Shown here: one piece after another, positions 38,650-47,439 of the stretch
How the letters are laid out: each line of letters begins with the position of its first letter
Numbering within the stretch: the stretch's first letter is position 1
Source: Kocuria rosea subsp. polaris
Lineage (GTDB): Bacteria; Actinomycetota; Actinomycetes; Actinomycetales; Micrococcaceae
Direction of reading: 5' to 3'
DNA: 64,000 nucleotides
Assembly: GCA_023896275.1 (NCBI GenBank)
Contig: MLDA01000017.1
Span: 31,903 to 95,902 of the forward strand
The notes under the pieces: model-generated
What the model was told of the DNA's origin: nothing
Databases searched by the model: none
Seen by the model: the letters and a program-made list of their open reading frames with translations, nothing else
Position numbers and translations under genes: made by a program

Positions 38650-39567
38650 ATGTCCGTTACTTCACCTGTTGCGCCGGAGGCCACCCCTCCGGCCGGGCTG
38701 AGGCCGACCCCGAAGCGCCGGCCCGACAAGACCCACCTGTTCTTCCTCCTGCCCACCCTCGTCGCCTTCACCCTGTGTATTGCGCTGCCGGCGGTCATGG
38801 GGATCTTCTTCAGCTTCACCAACTCGGTCGGGTACGGCGAGTGGGACTTCGTGGGGCTGGCTAACTACGAGCTCATGTTCACCGACCCGGCGATCATGGC
38901 CTCGTTCTGGTTCACCATTTGGTTCTCCGGTGTCACCGTGATCGCGACGAACCTCATCGCGTTCCTGCTCGCGGTGGGCCTGACCGCGCAGATCCGCGCC
39001 CGAGTGCCGATGCGCGCGATCTTCGTGATCCCGATGGTGGTCTCGCCGATCATCATCGCGTTCGTCTTCCAGTTCCTCTTCGCGCGGACCCTTCCGACGG
39101 CGGCGCAGGCGGTCGGCTTTGGCCCGCTCGAGGACAGCATCCTCGCCAACCCGAATCTCGCCTGGCTCTCGATCGTCATCGTGACCGCCTGGCAGGCCGT
39201 CCCGGGCGCCATGCTCATCTACATCGCTGGCCTTCTGGCGATCCCGGGTGATCTCTACGAGGCGTCCGCCCTCGACGGCGCCGGCCCGTGGAAGCAGATG
39301 AAGATGATCACGATTCCGCTCATGGCCAGCTACATCGTGATCAACGTGATCCTCACCTTCAAGAACTTCCTGAACGCGTACGACATCATCGTCGGTCTGA
39401 CCGACGGCGGACCCGGCACGTCGACGCGTTCGGTGGCCATGACGATCTTCTCGGGCTTCGAGACCGGCGACTACGCCTATCAGATGGCGACCGCCACGAT
39501 CTTCTTCCTCATCACCCTGGCCATCGCCGTCGTGCAGCTGCGCCTGATGCGCCGAAAGGACCAGTGA
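38650..39567 (+). CDS. ABC sugar transporter permease (MalF type)
   Basis: 305 residues, six predicted membrane helices. The cytoplasmic EAA loop that docks the ATPase is present: EASALDGAGPWKQMKMITIPLM. The first helix begins after a Pro-rich basic tail. ATG 38650 has AAGGAG upstream; the second permease begins two bases after the stop. Substrate inferred as alpha-glucosides from the downstream glucosidase. Confidence 0.93.
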   Translation: MSVTSPVAPEATPPAGLRPTPKRRPDKTHLFFLLPTLVAFTLCIALPAVMGIFFSFTNSVGYGEWDFVGLANYELMFTDPAIMASFWFTIWFSGVTVIATNLIAFLLAVGLTAQIRARVPMRAIFVIPMVVSPIIIAFVFQFLFARTLPTAAQAVGFGPLEDSILANPNLAWLSIVIVTAWQAVPGAMLIYIAGLLAIPGDLYEASALDGAGPWKQMKMITIPLMASYIVINVILTFKNFLNAYDIIVGLTDGGPGTSTRSVAMTIFSGFETGDYAYQMATATIFFLITLAIAVVQLRLMRRKDQ

Positions 39568-39569
39568 CC

Positions 39570-40466
39570 ATGTCCACGAAGAGTTACGATTCCATCGGGA
39601 CCACTCGTAAAATCCCGACCAACCGCTCCAAGGCGCGGCTCGGCAAGGACAAGTTCAACCTGCCGCTGACGATCGTCCTGGCCGTCTGCACGCTGGCCGT
39701 GCTGGTCCCGCTGTTCGTCACGGTGTCGATGGCCTTCAAGACCGGCGCGCAGGCCGTTCAGGGCCAGGCGTTCTCACTGCCGAGCCCGCTCAGCGTCGAG
39801 GGCTTCATCGAGGCCTGGAAGCTGACCAACTTCCCGGTCTCCTTCGGCCTGTCGGTCTTCGTCTCGGCGATCGCCGTCGCCGGCGCCGTCCTCATCAGCA
39901 GCATGGCCGCCTACGCGATCCACGCCAACTGGGAACGCAAGTTCTTCAAGTTCGCGTTCTTCTACATCCTCGCGGCCATGTTCCTGCCGTTCCCCGTGCT
40001 CGCGCTGTCGCAGATCAAGCTCAGCGGCTTCGTCGGCCTGGACACGCCGCTCGGCGTTGGCATCCTGCACATCATGTTCATGCTCGGATTCAACGTCCTC
40101 CTGCTGACGACCTTCTTGCGCGGCATGCCGCACGAGCTGGAGGAGGCCGCCCGCATCGACGGCGCGACGACGTGGCAGACCTTCTGGAAGGTCATCTTCC
40201 CGGTGCTCTCCCCGATGGCTGCCACCGTGGGCATCTTCGCGTTCCTGTTCTCGTGGAACGACTTCATGATGCCGTCGATGATCATCTCCGATCCGGCCCT
40301 GCAGACGCTGCCCGTGGTGAACCAGCTCTTCCAGAGCCAGTTCAGCAGCAACTACCACGTCTCGTTCGCTTCCTATCTGATGGCGATGGCCCCGGCCATC
40401 ATCGTCTTCATCTTCACGCAGCGCTGGGTCCTCTCGGGAGTCACCCAGGGCGCCGTGAAGTCCTGA
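39570..40466 (+). CDS. ABC sugar transporter permease (MalG type)
   Basis: 298 residues, six membrane helices with the EAA loop EEAARIDGATTWQTFWKVIFP. Pairs with the preceding permease to form the membrane channel. ATG 39570 is chosen for AAAGGA eight bases upstream; a GTG two codons earlier is possible. A strong terminator follows 45 bases after the stop. Confidence 0.93.
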   Translation: MSTKSYDSIGTTRKIPTNRSKARLGKDKFNLPLTIVLAVCTLAVLVPLFVTVSMAFKTGAQAVQGQAFSLPSPLSVEGFIEAWKLTNFPVSFGLSVFVSAIAVAGAVLISSMAAYAIHANWERKFFKFAFFYILAAMFLPFPVLALSQIKLSGFVGLDTPLGVGILHIMFMLGFNVLLLTTFLRGMPHELEEAARIDGATTWQTFWKVIFPVLSPMAATVGIFAFLFSWNDFMMPSMIISDPALQTLPVVNQLFQSQFSSNYHVSFASYLMAMAPAIIVFIFTQRWVLSGVTQGAVKS

Positions 40467-40510
40467 TCCGAAGCGCCTGACCAGGGCCCGCCTCGGGCCC
40501 GCAGCGCCAT

Positions 40511-40541
40511 GAGGGCCCGCCGTCTGTTCCGGCGGGCCCTC
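40511..40541 (+). terminator. Terminator after the permease genes
   Basis: Stem GAGGGCCCGCCG / CGGCGGGCCCTC with a seven-base loop, followed by CTTCG. It may reduce rather than stop read-through into the glucosidase 40 bases on, giving more transporter than enzyme. Confidence 0.7.
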
Positions 40542-40581
40542 CTTCGCTAGCCCTCGAAACTCCGATGAGAAGGAAACACCC

Positions 40582-42312
40582 ATGAGCACCGAGCAGATCT
40601 CGACCCTGCCCGCGAGCGACGTCGCCGATCGCATGGACGACCCGAACTGGTGGCGCCAGGCCGCCGTCTACCAGATCTACCCGCGCAGCTTCGCCGACGC
40701 GAACGGCGACGGCATCGGCGACCTCAAAGGCATCACCTCCAAGGTCCCGTACCTGTCCGCGCTCGGCGTCGATGCCGTCTGGCTCAGCCCGTTCTACCCG
40801 TCCGCTCTGGCCGACGGCGGCTACGACGTCGACGACTACCGCGACGTGGACCCCAAGATCGGCACGCTGGCCGACTTCGACGAGATGACCGCCGCCCTGA
40901 AAGAGGCCGGCATCAAGCTCATCGTGGACATCGTCCCCAACCATTCCTCCGACCGCCACGAGTGGTTCAAGCAGGCACTCGCCGCCCCGAAGGGCTCCCC
41001 CGAGCGCGACCGCTACATCTTCCGCGACGGGCTCGGCGAGAACGGCGACCTGCCCCCGAGCGACTGGGAGTCCGTCTTCGGCGGCCCGACCTGGGAACGC
41101 ATCACCGAGCCCGACGGGACCCCTGGCCAGTGGTATTTCCACATCTTCGCCAAGGAGCAGCCCGACTTCAACTGGGACAACCCCGAGGTCCGCGACGACT
41201 TCCTGAAGACCCTGCGCTTCTGGTCCGACCGCGGGGTCGACGGCTTCCGCATCGACGTGGCCCACGCCCTGACCAAGAACCTCGAGGGCGCCCTGCCCAC
41301 CAAGGCGGACCTCGAGGCCAGGTCCAGCGGCGGCGACGGCTTCCTCGACGGGTCCCACCCGTACTGGGACCGCGACGAGGTGCACGAGATCTACGCCGAG
41401 TGGCGCAAACTCTTCAACGAGTACGACCCGCCGCGCACCGCCGTCGCCGAGGCTTGGGTCCACTCCGATCGCCGCGCCCGCTACGCCAGCCCGGAGGGCC
41501 TGGGCCAGGCCTTCAACTTCGACCTGCTCATGGCCGCGTTCGACGCCGCCGAGTTCAAGTCGATCATCACGAAGAACCTCGCCGAGTCGCAGACGTCCGG
41601 CGCCTCCACGACGTGGGTCTTCTCCAACCACGACGTCGTCCGCCACGCCACCCGCTACGGCCTGACGGACGGATCCTCGGGCGACAACGGCGAGATCATG
41701 GGCGGCCAGGCCGGCAAGCAGTGGCTGCTCGACGGCGGCCGCCAGGAGGACGTCGACGTCGAGCTCGGCCTGCGCAGGGCCCGGGCCGCGACCCTGCTGG
41801 AACTCGCGCTGCCCGGCTCATCCTACATCTACCAGGGTGAGGAGCTGGGGCTGCCCGAGGTCGGCGGGGAGATCTCCGACGCCGAGCGGCAGGACCCCTC
41901 GTTCTTCCGCAACAAGGGTGTCGAGATCGGCCGCGACGGCTGCCGGGTCCCGCTTCCGTGGGAGAGCACCGGGACCTCGTTCGGGTTCGGCGCCGGCGGC
42001 GCCCACCTGCCGCAGCCCGAGTGGTTCGCCGACTACGCCGTCGCGACGCAGGACGGCATCGCCGGATCCACGCTCGAGCTCTACCGGGCCGCCCTCGGGC
42101 TGCGGCGCGAGCTGCAGGCCGAGGAGTCGCTCGAGTGGCTCGAGACCGGACGCGGCGACGTGCTCGCGTTCCGCCGCCCGAACGGCTGGGTGAGCGTCAC
42201 CAACTTCGGCGGCGACGACGTCGAACTGCCCGACGGCGACGTGCTCGTCGCCAGCGCCGAGCTGGACGGCCGCGTCCTGCCGGGTGCGACCACCGTCTGG
42301 CTCCAGCAGTAG
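40582..42312 (+). CDS. GH13 alpha-glucosidase (oligo-1,6-glucosidase/AglA type)
   Basis: 576 residues, cytoplasmic retaining glycosidase releasing glucose from imported alpha-glucosides. All GH13 regions are seen: QIYPRSFADANGDGIGDLKGI start, DIVPNHSSDRHEWF, GFRIDVAHAL with nucleophile Asp225, AVAEAW with acid/base Glu290 and FSNHDVVRH with Asp351. Linkage preference (alpha-1,4, alpha-1,6 or sucrose) is not clear. ATG 40582 has AAGGAA upstream. With the lipoprotein, permeases and ROK repressor it completes a small utilisation locus. Confidence 0.95.
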   Translation: MSTEQISTLPASDVADRMDDPNWWRQAAVYQIYPRSFADANGDGIGDLKGITSKVPYLSALGVDAVWLSPFYPSALADGGYDVDDYRDVDPKIGTLADFDEMTAALKEAGIKLIVDIVPNHSSDRHEWFKQALAAPKGSPERDRYIFRDGLGENGDLPPSDWESVFGGPTWERITEPDGTPGQWYFHIFAKEQPDFNWDNPEVRDDFLKTLRFWSDRGVDGFRIDVAHALTKNLEGALPTKADLEARSSGGDGFLDGSHPYWDRDEVHEIYAEWRKLFNEYDPPRTAVAEAWVHSDRRARYASPEGLGQAFNFDLLMAAFDAAEFKSIITKNLAESQTSGASTTWVFSNHDVVRHATRYGLTDGSSGDNGEIMGGQAGKQWLLDGGRQEDVDVELGLRRARAATLLELALPGSSYIYQGEELGLPEVGGEISDAERQDPSFFRNKGVEIGRDGCRVPLPWESTGTSFGFGAGGAHLPQPEWFADYAVATQDGIAGSTLELYRAALGLRRELQAEESLEWLETGRGDVLAFRRPNGWVSVTNFGGDDVELPDGDVLVASAELDGRVLPGATTVWLQQ

Positions 42313-42363
42313 CCAGCGCGGCCCCATTGCCCGCCCGCTCCGAAGCGAGCACACTCAGGGGTA

Positions 42364-42381
42364 GCGGGGCACACGCCCCGC
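42364..42381 (+). terminator. Small hairpin after the glucosidase
   Basis: GCGGGGC, ACAC, GCCCCGC, then CGTTT. Probably the end of the alpha-glucoside unit; the T-run is short. Confidence 0.5.
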
Positions 42382-42410
42382 CGTTTCAGGGATCGAGAGG
42401 AGGAGCGGTG

Positions 42411-43484
42411 ATGTCCAAACGCAAGAAGGACAAGCGACTCCCCCAGCCGCCGCCCCGGAGCGAACGGCTGCTTCTCGACGTGTTGCGACAAGCTGAGCGC
42501 GCCGGGGCCAAGGCCGGCCGCAAGGCGGCCGAAAAGGCATTGAAGCGCGCCGGCGCGGCCGGTCGCGGCCACTCGAAGGAGCTGTCGGCGGCCGCGGAAA
42601 AGACCGCGTCCGCCGCGGCGCGCCTCGTGGCGCAGGAGATCATGTGCCGGGCCGCCGACGCCGGGTCCGCGACGGATCGCTCGTCCGACGGCGGTCCGCC
42701 GCCGTCGGACGACGCGCAGCGGCGGGCCCGGAAGCTGGGGCAGCACATCCTGCGCGTGAAGCACGTGCAGCGGCTCGGCCCGTGCATGGTCCGGGTCGTC
42801 GCCGGCGCCCCGGACCTGGCCGGATTCCGTCCACATCGTCACGCCGACCAGTACGTCAAGGTCTACGTCGTGGATCCGCTGCTGGGGCTGGAGCCGCCGT
42901 ATGACCTGAAGGAACTGCGCCGCCGGCTGCCGCGCGAGCAGCTACCGCGCACACGTTCCTACACGATCCGGTGGGTCGACCTCCACGCCGAGGAGCTGGC
43001 CATCGACTTCGCCGTGCACCCCGGGGGTGCGGGCTCGGCCTGGGCCCAGGCGGCCGAACCCGGCACCGCGCTGGTCATCTCACCGGCCAAAGGCAAGTTC
43101 ACGCCAGATCCCGTGTCGGCGTTCCACGTCTTCGCCGCCGACGAGGCCGGCCTGCCGGCCGTCAGCTCGGCTCTGGAGTCGCTGCCGGACGACGCCCGCG
43201 GCGTCGCCCTGCTGGAGGCCGCCGGGGCGGACGGTGAACTGGACCTTCGGCACCCGCCCGGTCTGGAAATACGTTGGCTGCACCGCGACGGCGCGGCCCC
43301 CGGCACCACCAACCTGCTCGCCGACGCACTCGCCGACCTGGATCGTCCGCCCAAAGGCGGCTCAGTGATGATCCACGCCGAGCGCGGGGCGTGCAAGGCG
43401 ATGGCCCGGACCGTGGCGGGCTGGGGGCTCGAGGAGCGCCGCGTGCGCGTCTCCTCGTATTGGACCCTCCGCCGTCGGCGGTGA
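42411..43484 (+). CDS. Siderophore-interacting (SIP-type) FAD-binding reductase with N-terminal extension
   Basis: 357 residues. The FAD domain begins near 115 with RVKHVQRLGPCMVRV and has the flavin motif RTRSYTIRW; the C-terminal NAD(P)H part contains HAERGACKAMARTVAGWGLEERRVRVSSYW, the usual SIP family end. These enzymes reduce ferric siderophores to release iron in the cytoplasm. The first ~110 residues are an unusual Lys/Arg/Ala-rich, probably helical extension not seen in typical 250-300-residue members. AGGAGGAG precedes a GTG-ATG pair; ATG 42411 has the better spacing. It stands alone, converging on the symporter gene with 19 bases between stops. Confidence 0.88.
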   Translation: MSKRKKDKRLPQPPPRSERLLLDVLRQAERAGAKAGRKAAEKALKRAGAAGRGHSKELSAAAEKTASAAARLVAQEIMCRAADAGSATDRSSDGGPPPSDDAQRRARKLGQHILRVKHVQRLGPCMVRVVAGAPDLAGFRPHRHADQYVKVYVVDPLLGLEPPYDLKELRRRLPREQLPRTRSYTIRWVDLHAEELAIDFAVHPGGAGSAWAQAAEPGTALVISPAKGKFTPDPVSAFHVFAADEAGLPAVSSALESLPDDARGVALLEAAGADGELDLRHPPGLEIRWLHRDGAAPGTTNLLADALADLDRPPKGGSVMIHAERGACKAMARTVAGWGLEERRVRVSSYWTLRRRR

Positions 43485-43503
43485 GGCCCGACGCGGGGTC
43501 GAG

Positions 43504-44886
43504 CTAGGCGACGTTGTTGTCGTAGTCCACGTCGCGCGTTTCGCGAGTCAGCCACAGCGCGATGAGCGTGGCGATGGCACCGATGCCCAGGTAGACGCCG
43601 ACCAGGACGGTGTTCCCGCCGCCGGCCTGCCACAGGGCGATCGCGACGAACGAGGCCGGAGCGGCGCCGATCACGGACGCGAGGTTGTAGGCGACGGCCG
43701 AACCCGTGTAGCGGACGTTGGCCGGGAAGAGCTCGGGCAGGATCGCCGCCATCGGCCCGAACGTGAGCCCCATGAGCGTGAAGCCGATGACCAGGCCGGC
43801 CATGGCCGCGGCGGTGCCCGGGCCGAAGAAGAGCGGCCACGCACCGCCGAACACCAGGATGCCGGTGGTGACGAGGAGGAGGAACTTGCGTCGGCCGAAT
43901 TTCTCCGCGAGCGGGCCGGAGACCAGCGTGAAGATGCCGAAGAAGACGACGCCGATGATCAACATGGTCAGGAAGAGCGGTCGCTCGATGCCCAGGCCCG
44001 GCACAAACGCCGCCGCGTCGAAGGGCTCGCCGGCCTCGGCAGCCGCGGCCGCGGCCTGCTCCGTGGTCTTTGCCGTGCCGTAGGTCAGCGTGAACGAGGT
44101 CATCAGGTAGAAGAGCACGTAAGTCGCAACCATGATGAACGTACCGGCGACGACCGGGCGCCAGTGGTGCTTGAACGTGGTGGCCAGCGGCGACTTCGCG
44201 ACCTTCTTCTGCTCCACAACGTTGGTGAAGGACACCGACTCGACGAGCTTCAAGCGAACGTAGAGGCCCACGGCGACCATGACCGCGGAGAGCACGAACG
44301 GAACACGCCAGCCCCAGTCCTGGAACTGCTCCGGGGTCAGGCCCAGCTGCAGGCCGACGAACATGAGGTTCGCGATGATGAAGCCGAGCGGTGCACCCAA
44401 CTGCGGGAACGTGCCGTAGATCGCGCGCTTGCCCTTCGGCGCGTTCTCGGTGGCGAGCAACGCCGCGCCGGACCACTCGCCGCCGAGCGCGAGGCCCTGG
44501 GCGAAGCGCAGGATCACGAGCATGACGGGCGCGAGGATCACGAAGCTACCCTGCGCCGCCGGCAGGAAACCGATGAGGAACGTCGCGATGCCCATCGTCA
44601 GCAGCGAGGCCACGAGGGTCCCCTTGCGCCCGATCTTGTCCCCGAAGTGACCGAAGACGATGGAGCCGAGGGGGCGCGCCACGAAAGCGACGCCGAAGAT
44701 CGCGAACGCGCTGAGGATCGCGTTGATCTCCGTGGCGTCCGGGAAGAAGAGCGCGGGGAAGACCAAAACGGACGCGGTGGCGTAGATGTAGAAGTCGTAG
44801 AACTCGATCGTGGTGCCGATCAAGCTGGCGAAGATAACGCGGCCGCGCGTGTTTTGCTTCGGCACGTTAGCGACTGGTGCTGACAC
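43504..44886 (-). CDS. MFS metabolite:H+ symporter (MHS family)
   Basis: 460 residues, twelve helices. The MHS subfamily (ProP, citrate, shikimate, alpha-ketoglutarate carriers) is indicated by GTTIEFYDFYIYATAS in helix 1, FGHFGDKIGRKGTLVASLL between helices 2 and 3, and LALGGEWSGAALLATEN in helix 5. An organic or aromatic acid is the likely substrate. GTG start at 44886 follows AAGGAA. Two similar 13-base palindromes 20 bases apart lie upstream and may bind an IclR-type regulator, which is not encoded here. Confidence 0.92.
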   Translation of the reverse strand: MSAPVANVPKQNTRGRVIFASLIGTTIEFYDFYIYATASVLVFPALFFPDATEINAILSAFAIFGVAFVARPLGSIVFGHFGDKIGRKGTLVASLLTMGIATFLIGFLPAAQGSFVILAPVMLVILRFAQGLALGGEWSGAALLATENAPKGKRAIYGTFPQLGAPLGFIIANLMFVGLQLGLTPEQFQDWGWRVPFVLSAVMVAVGLYVRLKLVESVSFTNVVEQKKVAKSPLATTFKHHWRPVVAGTFIMVATYVLFYLMTSFTLTYGTAKTTEQAAAAAAEAGEPFDAAAFVPGLGIERPLFLTMLIIGVVFFGIFTLVSGPLAEKFGRRKFLLLVTTGILVFGGAWPLFFGPGTAAAMAGLVIGFTLMGLTFGPMAAILPELFPANVRYTGSAVAYNLASVIGAAPASFVAIALWQAGGGNTVLVGVYLGIGAIATLIALWLTRETRDVDYDNNVA

Positions 44887-44956
44887 GGTATTTCCTTCTC
44901 TCGTGGTGCAGTGAATGCTTCTGCGGCGATCAGGACCAATATCCTAGGCAACTATC

Positions 44957-44989
44957 GCCACATTCTGGACCGTACATCCACATAGTGGA
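44957..44989. promoter_or_regulatory. Twin operator upstream of the MHS symporter
   Basis: TCCACATAGTGGA (44977-44989, perfect palindrome) and GCCACATTCTGGA (44957-44969, imperfect) have centres 20 bases apart, two helical turns, so one protein tetramer could bind one DNA face. A minus-strand TAGGAT (possible -10) lies just downstream. Confidence 0.55.
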
Positions 44990-45047
44990 CACCCGGCGAC
45001 GACGCGCCGTGTCCCACGTCACACCGCCGCGCACGAGACACGAGAAA

Positions 45048-45077
45048 GGCCCGCCCACCCGGCACGGGTGGACGGGC
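45048..45077 (-). terminator. Terminator of lpdA
   Basis: A 13-base-pair stem with one mismatch (GGCCCGCCCACCC with GGGTGGACGGGCC), five-base loop; on the minus strand TTTCTCG follows. Lies 27 bases after the lpdA stop. Confidence 0.7.
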
Positions 45078-45104
45078 CGCCGGCCGCAGCGCCGGGGGCG
45101 CCCT

Positions 45105-46505
45105 TTAAAGGTGTACGTGAAGGCGACGCCCCGCCTCGGAAATCGATCCGGCCAGCGACGGGTAGACGGTGAACGTCTCGGCGAGATCGTCAACGTGCAG
45201 GCGCTTGTGCACGGCGAGACCGATCGGGAAGATCAGTTCGGAGGCGCGCGGCGCGACGACGACGCCGCCGATGACCGTACCCGAGCCCTTGCGCGCGAGG
45301 ATCTTAACGAAGCCCTCCTGCACGTTCATCATCTTCGCGCGGGCGTTGGTCGCCAGGTTCAGCTTGATGATGTCGGCCTGATATTTGCCCTCGGCGACTT
45401 CCTGCTCGGAGACGCCGACGGTGGCGATCTCCGGCGAGGTGAAGATGTTGGCCGAGACCTCGTTGAGCTTGAGCGGCTTCACGCCATCGCCGAGCAGGTG
45501 CGCCATCGCGATGCGTCCCTGCATGGCCGCGACCGAGGCCAGGGCGAAGACGCCCGTGCAGTCACCGGCGGCGTAAACGTTGGGCGCAGTCGTGCGGGAG
45601 ACGCCGTCGACCTTGATGTGGCCCGCGTCGGTGAGCTGCACGCCGGCCTCCTCGAGGCCGATGTCGGCCGTATTCGGGATGCCGCCGACGGCGACGAGGC
45701 AGTGGCTGCCCTCGAGGACCTCACCCGAAGACAGGGTGACCTTGACGACGTCGCCGTCGCGGTCGACGGCCTCGGCACGCACGCGGGATTTCACCGTGAT
45801 GCCGTTGCGCTCGAACGCGGTCTCAAGCACGTTCGCAGCGTCGGCGTCCTCGCCGGGGAGGACGCGGTCGCGCGAGGAGACCAGGGTGACCTTGGTGCCG
45901 AGCAGGTTGTACGCGGAGGCAAACTCGGCGCCGGTGACACCGGAGCCGACCACGATCAGGTGCTCCGGGATCTCTTGCAGGTGGTAGATCTGCGTCCAGT
46001 TGAAGATCCGCTCGCCGTCCGGCATGGCCGTCGGCAGCTCGCGGGGGTGCGCGCCCACAGCCAGCAGGAGGGCGTCGGCCTCGATCGTCTGAATTCCGCC
46101 GTCGTCCGCGGTGACCTCAACCGTGCGGTTGTCGAGGAGGCGGCCGGCGCCCAGCAGGACTTTCACGCCGGCGCGCTCGAGCCCGGCGTGGATGTCGTCG
46201 GACTGGCTGCGGGCCAGGCTGAGCAGCCGCTCGTTGACGAGGCCGAGATCCGCCGTCGCCTCTTCGGCGCCGACGCGCACGCCGAAGTCGACGGCGGTGC
46301 CGACGCGACGCATCGCGTCCGCGGTTGCGATCAGGGTCTTGGAGGGAACGACGTCGGTCAGGACAGCGGAACCGCCCATGCCCTGGCGCTCGACGACGGT
46401 CACGTTGGCCCCGAGCTGCGCGGCCACCATGGCGGCCTCGTAGCCGCCGGGGCCACCGCCGAGGATGACGAGGCGGGTGTTGATGAGAGTATGCGATGAG
46501 GTCAC
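45105..46505 (-). CDS. lpdA: LpdA-type NAD(P)H quinone reductase (flavoprotein, lacks redox cysteines)
   Basis: 466 residues of the pyridine nucleotide-disulfide oxidoreductase fold: FAD loop LVILGGGPGGYEAAMVA, NAD(P) loop LIVVGSGVTGAEFASA, and AAGDCTG. The CxxxxC redox pair of true dihydrolipoamide dehydrogenase is missing: that region reads GGSAVLTDVVPSKTLIA. This matches M. tuberculosis Rv3303c (LpdA), which reduces quinones. GTG 46505 is chosen for normal length and because GAGAAT stands six bases ahead. It diverges from the nucleoside operon. Confidence 0.9.
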   Translation of the reverse strand: MTSSHTLINTRLVILGGGPGGYEAAMVAAQLGANVTVVERQGMGGSAVLTDVVPSKTLIATADAMRRVGTAVDFGVRVGAEEATADLGLVNERLLSLARSQSDDIHAGLERAGVKVLLGAGRLLDNRTVEVTADDGGIQTIEADALLLAVGAHPRELPTAMPDGERIFNWTQIYHLQEIPEHLIVVGSGVTGAEFASAYNLLGTKVTLVSSRDRVLPGEDADAANVLETAFERNGITVKSRVRAEAVDRDGDVVKVTLSSGEVLEGSHCLVAVGGIPNTADIGLEEAGVQLTDAGHIKVDGVSRTTAPNVYAAGDCTGVFALASVAAMQGRIAMAHLLGDGVKPLKLNEVSANIFTSPEIATVGVSEQEVAEGKYQADIIKLNLATNARAKMMNVQEGFVKILARKGSGTVIGGVVVAPRASELIFPIGLAVHKRLHVDDLAETFTVYPSLAGSISEAGRRLHVHL

Positions 46506-46511
46506 GCGGCC

Positions 46512-46517
46512 ATTCTC
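46512..46517 (-). promoter_or_regulatory. -10 element of lpdA
   Basis: Minus-strand GAGAAT six bases before the GTG; a weaker match than the others but at the same spacing. Confidence 0.35.
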
Positions 46518-46607
46518 CCCCAGAGCCGCCCCGGTTGCACGCCGATCGAGGTGAAAAGCGGCACATTTCCTAGCCCGAGCCCACGTGCCGAAGCCCGTCA
46601 TTACCGG

Positions 46608-46613
46608 TAGGTT
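46608..46613 (+). promoter_or_regulatory. -10 element of the nucleoside operon
   Basis: TAGGTT seven bases before the GTG start of the phosphorylase; no ribosome site, so leaderless. Confidence 0.5.
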
Positions 46614-46620
46614 AGGGCTC

Positions 46621-47430
46621 GTGAGTGAAATTCTTGAGGACCCCTTTGACCTCGCGGCCCGCGCCGCGGCCGCCATCGCCGAGCAGACCGGCGTCGAATC
46701 GCACGACATTGCCCTCGTCCTGGGCTCCGGCTGGGGTGGCGCGGCCGACCTGCTGGGCGAGACGACCCACACCCTCGACGCCTCGACCCTGCCCGGTTTC
46801 CACGCACCGGCGGTCGTGGGCCACGTCGGCACCATCCGCTCGATCCTGACCAGCGATGGCAAGCGGCTGCTGGTCCTCGGCGCGCGGACCCACTACTACG
46901 AGGGCCGCGGCGTGCGCGCCGTCGTGCACGGCGTCCGCACGGCCGCCGCCGCCGGCTGCGCGAGTCTCGTGCTGACCAATGGCTGCGGTGGGCTGAACCC
47001 CGCCTGGGCCCCCGGGACCCCCGTCCTCATCAGCGACCACATCAACCTCACCGCGTCGTCCCCGCTTGAGGGCGCCACGTTCGTGGACCTGACGGACCTC
47101 TATTCCCCGCGCCTGCGCGCGATCGCCCGGGAGGTCGACCCGAGCCTCGACGAGGGTGTGTACGCCCAGTTCACGGGCCCGCACTACGAGACCCCGGCCG
47201 AGGTCCGCTACGCGAAGGCCATCGGCGCCGACCTCGTCGGCATGTCGACGGCCCTCGAGGCTATCGCCGCGCGCCACGCCGGCCTGGAGGTCTTCGGCAT
47301 CTCGCTCGTGACCAACCTCGCCGCGGGCATCAGCGACGCGCCGCTCAGCCACGAAGAGGTCCTCGAGGCCGGGCAGGCCGCCGGGCCGCGGATCTCGAAG
47401 CTGCTGGCCAGCATCGTCGAGCGAGCCTAG
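46621..47430 (+). CDS. punA: Purine nucleoside phosphorylase
   Basis: 269 residues, splits purine (deoxy)nucleosides with phosphate into base and (deoxy)ribose-1-phosphate. Trimeric PNP motifs: VLGSGWGGAA, ARTHYYEG, GPHYETPAEVR, GMSTALEAIAARH and the base-site Asn in SLVTNLAAGI. GTG 46621 is preferred to an ATG at 46585 because TAGGTT stands seven bases ahead and the family N-terminus fits. First gene of a three-gene operon with the mutase (9-base gap) and deoC that funnels nucleosides into central metabolism. Confidence 0.95.
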   Translation: MSEILEDPFDLAARAAAAIAEQTGVESHDIALVLGSGWGGAADLLGETTHTLDASTLPGFHAPAVVGHVGTIRSILTSDGKRLLVLGARTHYYEGRGVRAVVHGVRTAAAAGCASLVLTNGCGGLNPAWAPGTPVLISDHINLTASSPLEGATFVDLTDLYSPRLRAIAREVDPSLDEGVYAQFTGPHYETPAEVRYAKAIGADLVGMSTALEAIAARHAGLEVFGISLVTNLAAGISDAPLSHEEVLEAGQAAGPRISKLLASIVERA

Positions 47431-47439
47431 GGATCGGTC

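Noticed and set aside
45105..46505. Dihydrolipoamide dehydrogenase (E3)
   Set aside because: Both redox cysteines are missing from the FAD-side loop.
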